From positions 1-64,000 of the forward strand of contig NZ_MBEU01000052.1 in the NCBI RefSeq assembly GCF_001954275.1: a stretch of DNA of 64,000 nucleotides, written 5' to 3'. The notes beneath the pieces were generated by a model. That model did no database searches and had not been told where the DNA came from. It worked only from the letters and a program-made list of their open reading frames with translations. The position numbers and the translations under genes were made by a program. Each line of letters starts with the position of its first letter. The stretch's first letter is position 1. Below, one piece after another: positions 59,622-64,000 of the stretch. This DNA comes from Mycobacterium sp. IS-836 (GTDB lineage: Bacteria; Actinomycetota; Actinomycetes; Mycobacteriales; Mycobacteriaceae).

Positions 59622-61053
59622 ATACCTCGAAGCTTCGCGGCCGACGCAGGAGTCGGCGGTGCTGCTCGATCGGGTCCGCGAGGCGGGGCGCGCCGAGGCG
59701 CGGGCGGCCGCGGAGCGGTTGGTTGCCGTCGGTGAGTTGTTGGTGTTGCGCTGCCGCGCGACGGGGGAGCACGCCGACTGGGCCACCGATACCTGGGAGG
59801 CGGTGGCCGCGCAGGTGGCCGCGGCGCTGGGGTGCAGTGTGGCGATGGGTCACAGCTACCTGCGCTATGCGATGGCGCTGCGCGAGCGGCTGCCGCGGGT
59901 GGGCGAGCTGTTCGCGGCCGGGGAGATCGACTATCGGGCGTTTCAGGCGATCGTGTTTCGCACCGATTTGATCACCGACGCCGCGGTGCTGGCGATAGTG
60001 GATGCGCGGGTGGCGGCGCTGCTGGTGCGCCGGCCGTCGCTGACCCGCGGGGGTTTGGCCGCCGCGGTGGATCAGGTGGTGGTCCAGGTGGATCGCGATG
60101 CGCAGCGCCGGGCGGTCAAGGCCGCCGAGGATCGTCATGTCGACGTGCGGGCCAACGAGTCGGGGATGGCCTGGGTGGAAGCCAGCGTGTTCGCCACCAC
60201 GGGCCAGGCGCTGGATCGCCGCCTGGATGAGTTGGCGGGCACGGTGTGTGAGGGTGATCCGCGCACCAAGGCGCAGCGGCGCGCCGATGCGCTTGGGGCG
60301 CTGGCCGCCGGTGCCGAGACGCTGGTGTGCACCTGCGGGAGCCCCGACTGCCACCCGGCGGAACCGAAGAGCGGTGTGGTGATCCACGTGATCGCCGAGC
60401 AGGCCACCGTCGAGGGCCGAGGGTCGGCGCCCGGTGTGCTGCTCGGGGGCGAGGGATTGATCCCCGCCGAGCTGATCACCGAGCTGGCCACTTCCGCCAA
60501 GCTGCGGCCGCTAATTGCTCCGGCGGGCGCCGAGCCGCAATACACGCCGTCGGCCAAGCTGGCCGAGTTCATCCGGTGCCGGGATCTGACGTGCCGGGCC
60601 CCGGGTTGTGATCGCCCGGCCACTCACTGCGATATCGACCACACCGTGCCCTACGCCGAGGGCGGGGCCACGCATCCGTCGAACCTGAAATGTCTGTGCC
60701 GGCTTCATCATTTGCTCAAAACGTTCTGGGGCTGGCGCGACCAACAACTGCCCGACGGCACCGTGATCTGGACGCTGCCCGACGGGCACAGCTACGTCAC
60801 CACCCCCGCCAGCGCCTTGCTGTTCCCCAGCCTGTGCGCACCCGCGGGCGACGCACCCAGTGCGGTGCCGGCCGCGGACCGCTGCGGTGAGCGCAGCGCC
60901 ATGATGCCGAGGCGCCGCACCACCCGCGCGCAAAACCGGGCCCACCGCATCAACACCGAGCGCCGCCACAACCGGGCGGCGCGGCTGGCGACCCAAACGG
61001 CGCCCACCGGCCCAGCCCCACCCGCCGATCCCGACGAGCCGCCACCCTTCTAG
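59614..61053 (+). CDS. 13E12-family DUF222/HNH endonuclease-like protein
   Basis: A 479-residue protein with an N-terminal helical DUF222 (residues ~10-330) and a C-terminal HNH motif: CRAPGCDRPATHCDIDHTVPY then NLKCLCRLHHLLK, with two Cys pairs for a structural zinc. The end is Arg/Ala/Pro-rich. This family is multicopy in mycobacteria (13E12 REP) and phage-like in distribution. An upstream ATG at 59602 is possible, but the -10 box overlaps it. A perfect LexA box covers the start. In H37Rv this slot holds Rv1419, so the gene is an insertion here. Confidence 0.88.
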   Translation: MFEYLEASRPTQESAVLLDRVREAGRAEARAAAERLVAVGELLVLRCRATGEHADWATDTWEAVAAQVAAALGCSVAMGHSYLRYAMALRERLPRVGELFAAGEIDYRAFQAIVFRTDLITDAAVLAIVDARVAALLVRRPSLTRGGLAAAVDQVVVQVDRDAQRRAVKAAEDRHVDVRANESGMAWVEASVFATTGQALDRRLDELAGTVCEGDPRTKAQRRADALGALAAGAETLVCTCGSPDCHPAEPKSGVVIHVIAEQATVEGRGSAPGVLLGGEGLIPAELITELATSAKLRPLIAPAGAEPQYTPSAKLAEFIRCRDLTCRAPGCDRPATHCDIDHTVPYAEGGATHPSNLKCLCRLHHLLKTFWGWRDQQLPDGTVIWTLPDGHSYVTTPASALLFPSLCAPAGDAPSAVPAADRCGERSAMMPRRRTTRAQNRAHRINTERRHNRAARLATQTAPTGPAPPADPDEPPPF

Positions 61054-61060
61054 CGGCTAC

Positions 61061-61066
61061 TAGCCT
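61061..61066 (+). promoter_or_regulatory. TAGCCT -10 box for uvrC
   Basis: TAGCCT ends 6 nt before the GTG at 61073. No LexA box lies next to it, so uvrC is not directly under the SOS site of its neighbour unless by read-through. Confidence 0.45.
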
Positions 61067-61072
61067 GGATAC

Positions 61073-63001
61073 GTGCCAGATCCCGCGACGTATCGCCCCG
61101 CGCCCGGGTCCATCCCGGTCGAGCCCGGCGTCTACCGATTCCGGGACCCGCACGGACGAGTCATCTACGTCGGCAAGGCCAAGAGCCTGCGTAGCCGGCT
61201 GACGTCATACTTCGCCGACGTCGCCGGCCTACACCCGCGCACCCGGCAGATGGTGACCACCGCGGCCAAGGTCGAGTGGACGGTGGTCAACACCGAAGTC
61301 GAGGCGCTGCAGCTGGAATACAACTGGATCAAGGAATTCGATCCGCGGTTCAACGTTCGCTACCGCGACGACAAGTCCTATCCGGTCCTGGCCGTCACGC
61401 TCAACGAGGAGTTTCCCCGGCTGATGGTTTATCGCGGCCCGCGGCGCAAGGGCGTGCGCTATTTCGGGCCGTACTCCCACGCGTGGGCGATCCGGGAAAC
61501 GCTGGATCTGCTCACCCGGGTGTTCCCGGCGCGAACCTGCTCGGCCGGAGTATTCAAGCGGCACAAGCAGATCGACCGTCCGTGCTTGCTCGGCTACATC
61601 GACAAATGCTCGGCGCCGTGCATCGGCAGGGTCAGCGCCGAACAGCATCGCCAAATCGTCGTGGACTTCTGCGATTTCCTGTCCGGCAAAACCGACCGTT
61701 TTGCGCGCGAGCTCGAACAGCAGATGAACGCCGCGGCGGATCAACTCGATTTCGAACGGGCCGCGCGGCTTCGCGACGACCTGTCCGCGCTGAAGCGGGC
61801 GATGGAGAAGCAGGCCGTGGTGCTCGGCGACGGCACCGACGCCGACGTGGTCGCCTTCGCCGACGACGAGCTCGAAGCGGCCGTGCAGGTGTTCCATGTC
61901 CGCGGCGGACGGGTGCGCGGTCAGCGCGGCTGGATCGTCGAAAAGTCCGGGGACCCCGGCGAATCCGGCGAGGAGCGGTTGGTCGAACAATTTCTCACCC
62001 AGTTCTACGGCGAACAGGCCGAGCTGGACGGCGCCGCCGACGAATCCACCAACCCGGTTCCCCGCGAGGTGCTGGTGCCCTGCCTACCGTCGAACGCCGA
62101 CGAGTTGGCCAGCTGGCTGTCCGGCCTGCGCGGCTCGCGCGTCACCTTGAGGGTGCCCCGCCGGGGGGACAAGCGCGCCCTGGCCGAAACCGTGCAGCGC
62201 AACGCGAAAGAGGCGCTGCAGCAACACAAGCTGAAGCGGGCCGGTGACTTCAACGCCAGATCCGCTGCGCTGCAGAATATTCAGGACGCTCTGGGCCTGG
62301 CCGACGCGCCGCTGCGGATCGAATGCGTCGACATCAGCCACGTGCAGGGCACCGACGTGGTGGGCTCGTTGGTGGTGTTCGAGGACGGCATGCCGCGCAA
62401 ATCGGACTACCGCCACTTCGGGATCCGGGAAGCCGCGGGACAGGGACGCTCCGACGACGTCGCCTCCATCGCCGAGGTGACCCGACGGCGGTTCGCGCGC
62501 CACCTGAGTGAGCAGAACGACCCGAATATGCTTTCGCCGGAAGGAAAATCGCGGCGGTTCGCCTACCCGCCCAACCTCTACGTCGTCGACGGCGGCGCGC
62601 CCCAGGTCAATGCGGCCAGCGCCGTGCTCGACGAGCTCGGCATCACCGACGTGGCGGTGATAGGCCTGGCCAAGCGGCTGGAAGAGGTGTGGGTGCCGTC
62701 CGAGCCGGATCCGGTCATCATGCCGCGCAACAGCGAGGGACTCTATTTGCTGCAGCGGGTCCGCGACGAGGCGCACCGGTTCGCCATCGCCTACCATCGC
62801 AGCAAGCGATCCAAGCGAATGACCGCCTCAGCGCTCGATTCGGTGCCAGGATTGGGAGAACATCGCCGTAAGGCGCTGGTAACGCATTTCGGCTCGCTAG
62901 CCCGCCTCAAGGAGGCCACCGTCGACCAGATCACCGCCGTCCCGGGTATCGGCGTGGCGACCGCCACGGCCGTCCTCGAAGCGCTGCGACCCCAGGATTG
63001 A
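61073..63001 (+). CDS. uvrC: UvrABC system subunit C (excision nuclease)
   Basis: A 642-residue nuclease that makes both cuts in nucleotide excision repair. In order: GIY-YIG domain ([21 protein letters not shown]), a UVR motif ([22 protein letters not shown], ~residues 223-245) for UvrB contact, the RNase H-like domain ([12 protein letters not shown]) for the 5' cut, and C-terminal HhH repeats ([28 protein letters not shown]). Starts a uvrC-rapZ-yvcK run typical of actinobacteria. Confidence 0.96.
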   Translation: MPDPATYRPAPGSIPVEPGVYRFRDPHGRVIYVGKAKSLRSRLTSYFADVAGLHPRTRQMVTTAAKVEWTVVNTEVEALQLEYNWIKEFDPRFNVRYRDDKSYPVLAVTLNEEFPRLMVYRGPRRKGVRYFGPYSHAWAIRETLDLLTRVFPARTCSAGVFKRHKQIDRPCLLGYIDKCSAPCIGRVSAEQHRQIVVDFCDFLSGKTDRFARELEQQMNAAADQLDFERAARLRDDLSALKRAMEKQAVVLGDGTDADVVAFADDELEAAVQVFHVRGGRVRGQRGWIVEKSGDPGESGEERLVEQFLTQFYGEQAELDGAADESTNPVPREVLVPCLPSNADELASWLSGLRGSRVTLRVPRRGDKRALAETVQRNAKEALQQHKLKRAGDFNARSAALQNIQDALGLADAPLRIECVDISHVQGTDVVGSLVVFEDGMPRKSDYRHFGIREAAGQGRSDDVASIAEVTRRRFARHLSEQNDPNMLSPEGKSRRFAYPPNLYVVDGGAPQVNAASAVLDELGITDVAVIGLAKRLEEVWVPSEPDPVIMPRNSEGLYLLQRVRDEAHRFAIAYHRSKRSKRMTASALDSVPGLGEHRRKALVTHFGSLARLKEATVDQITAVPGIGVATATAVLEALRPQD

Positions 63002-63005
63002 AAGG

Positions 63006-63881
63006 ATGACGAACGCTCCAGGCATCGACGTCGTCCTGGTGACCGGGTTGTCCGGGGCCGGACGCGGCACCGCGGCGAAGGTGCTCGAGGACCTCGGCTG
63101 GTACGTCGCCGACAACCTGCCGCCCGAGTTGATCACCCGGATGGTGGACTTCGGACTGGCGGCCGGGTCGCGGATCACCCAGCTCGCGGTGGTGATGGAC
63201 GTTCGATCACGGGGATTCACCGGCGATTTGGACTCGGTGCGCACCGAACTGGCCACCCGCAACATCACGCCGCGCGTGGTGTTCATGGAGGCATCCGACG
63301 ACATGTTGGTCCGCCGCTACGAACAGAACCGCCGCAGCCATCCCTTGCAGGGGGAGCAGACCCTGGCCGAGGGCATCGCCGCCGAGCGCGCGATGCTGGC
63401 CCCGGTTCGCGCCACCGCCGACCTGATCATCGACACGTCGACACTGTCGGTGCGCGGCCTGAGGGAAAACATCGAGCGGGCCTTCGGCGGCGACGGCGCC
63501 GGGACCACCAGCGTCACCGTCGAGTCGTTCGGGTTCAAGTACGGCCTGCCGATGGATGCCGACATGGTCATGGACGTGCGATTCCTGCCCAACCCGCACT
63601 GGGTCGACGAGCTGCGCCCGCTCACCGGCCAGCACCCGGCGGTGCGCGATTACGTGTTGAGCCAACCCGGCGCCGCCGAGTTTCTCGACGCCTACCATCG
63701 ATTGCTATCTCTGGTCGTCGGCGGCTACCGCCGGGAGGGCAAGCGGTACATGACGGTCGCCATCGGCTGCACCGGCGGTAAGCACCGCAGCGTCGCGATC
63801 GCCGAGGCGTTGATGCAGCTGCTGGGGGGCAATGCGCAACTGTCGGTGCGAGTGCTGCACCGGGATCTGGGCCGCGAATGA
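63006..63881 (+). CDS. rapZ: RapZ-family nucleotide-binding protein (Rv1421-like)
   Basis: A 291-residue P-loop protein. The Walker A is GLSGAGRGTA, with Arg where RapZ proteins usually have Lys, a form shared by mycobacteria. The C-terminal part has KYGLPMDADMVMDVRFLPNPHW and the IGCTGGKHRSVAIAE segment that binds small RNA or UDP-GlcNAc-derived ligands in relatives. Mycobacteria lack GlmY/GlmZ, so the role differs from E. coli. GAAAGGA (63000-63006) serves the ATG at 63006. Overlaps the next gene by 4 bp. Confidence 0.92.
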   Translation: MTNAPGIDVVLVTGLSGAGRGTAAKVLEDLGWYVADNLPPELITRMVDFGLAAGSRITQLAVVMDVRSRGFTGDLDSVRTELATRNITPRVVFMEASDDMLVRRYEQNRRSHPLQGEQTLAEGIAAERAMLAPVRATADLIIDTSTLSVRGLRENIERAFGGDGAGTTSVTVESFGFKYGLPMDADMVMDVRFLPNPHWVDELRPLTGQHPAVRDYVLSQPGAAEFLDAYHRLLSLVVGGYRREGKRYMTVAIGCTGGKHRSVAIAEALMQLLGGNAQLSVRVLHRDLGRE

Positions 63882-64000
63882 GCTCACCGAATAGCGAGGG
63901 CATCGTTGCCCTCGGGGGCGGACACGGCTTGCATGCCACGCTGTCCGCGGCCCGCCGGTTGACCCCCTACGTCACCGCCGTGGTGACCGTCGCCGACGAT
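63878..64000 (+). CDS. YvcK/CuvA-family gluconeogenesis factor, 3' truncated by window edge
   Basis: Only the first 41 codons are visible. They begin MSSPNSEGIVALGGGHGLHA and match the nucleotide-sugar-binding N-terminus of YvcK proteins, which bind UDP-GlcNAc and support cell wall precursor flow and growth on gluconeogenic carbon. The ATG at 63878 overlaps the rapZ stop by 4 bp. The usual next gene, whiA, lies beyond the window. Confidence 0.9.
   Translation, partial: MSSPNSEGIVALGGGHGLHATLSAARRLTPYVTAVVTVADD

Overview
The window is high-GC actinobacterial DNA with GTG/ATG starts, dense overlapping operons and many TANNNT -10 boxes 6-8 nt before start codons. Gene content and order match a Mycobacterium. 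Two blocks that are far apart in M. tuberculosis H37Rv lie together here: a chorismate/efp block (order of Rv2553c to Rv2531c, positions 1-12371) and a pyrimidine-to-uvrC block (order of Rv1377c to Rv1422, positions 22780-64000). This junction, and the absence of PE/PPE and VapBC genes at positions where H37Rv has them, fit a non-tuberculous species, probably of the M. avium complex. The species call is inference; no tRNA, rRNA, CRISPR array or insertion sequence was seen.

Block 1 (1-12371): the 3' part of mltG, then aroE, a short prepilin peptidase, aroF, aroK, aroB and aroQ (five shikimate-pathway steps); a divergent membrane protein with a 36-bp tandem repeat; pepQ, a small Trp/Pro-rich secreted protein, efp, nusB, a small membrane protein and a large PLP-dependent ornithine/lysine/arginine decarboxylase followed by a terminator-like hairpin.

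Accessory segment (12495-22712): a six-gene, translationally coupled operon encodes a GntR/UTRA regulator, a 2[4Fe-4S] ferredoxin, an SsuABC/TauABC-like ABC importer (lipoprotein with a NosL-like C-terminal domain, permease, ATPase) and an AprA-like flavoprotein fused to a HEAT-repeat tail. It looks like a dedicated uptake-plus-redox pathway, possibly for an organosulfur or related small anion, and is the best candidate in the window for an uncharacterised system. Four minus-strand genes follow (membrane-anchored serine protease, GNAT acetyltransferase, beta-lactamase-like esterase, mycothiol-dependent isomerase-like protein).

Block 2 (22780-64000): a methyltransferase diverges from the pyrR-pyrB-pyrC-unknown-carA-carB-pyrF operon, whose leader can fold into a PyrR-type hairpin that hides the ribosome binding site. 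Then come a HTH/Mop regulator, mihF, gmk, rpoZ, coaBC, metK, an FMN split-barrel protein, a flavin monooxygenase/P450 pair with a divergent AraC regulator, two lipases, a YhhN membrane protein, helicase-dead priA, a MarR regulator with its methyltransferase, fmt-rsmB-rpe-ribD, the P55/LprG export pair, ribE, ribBA-ribH, lipoprotein LprH, an SOS-box-controlled 13E12-type HNH protein, uvrC, rapZ and the start of yvcK.
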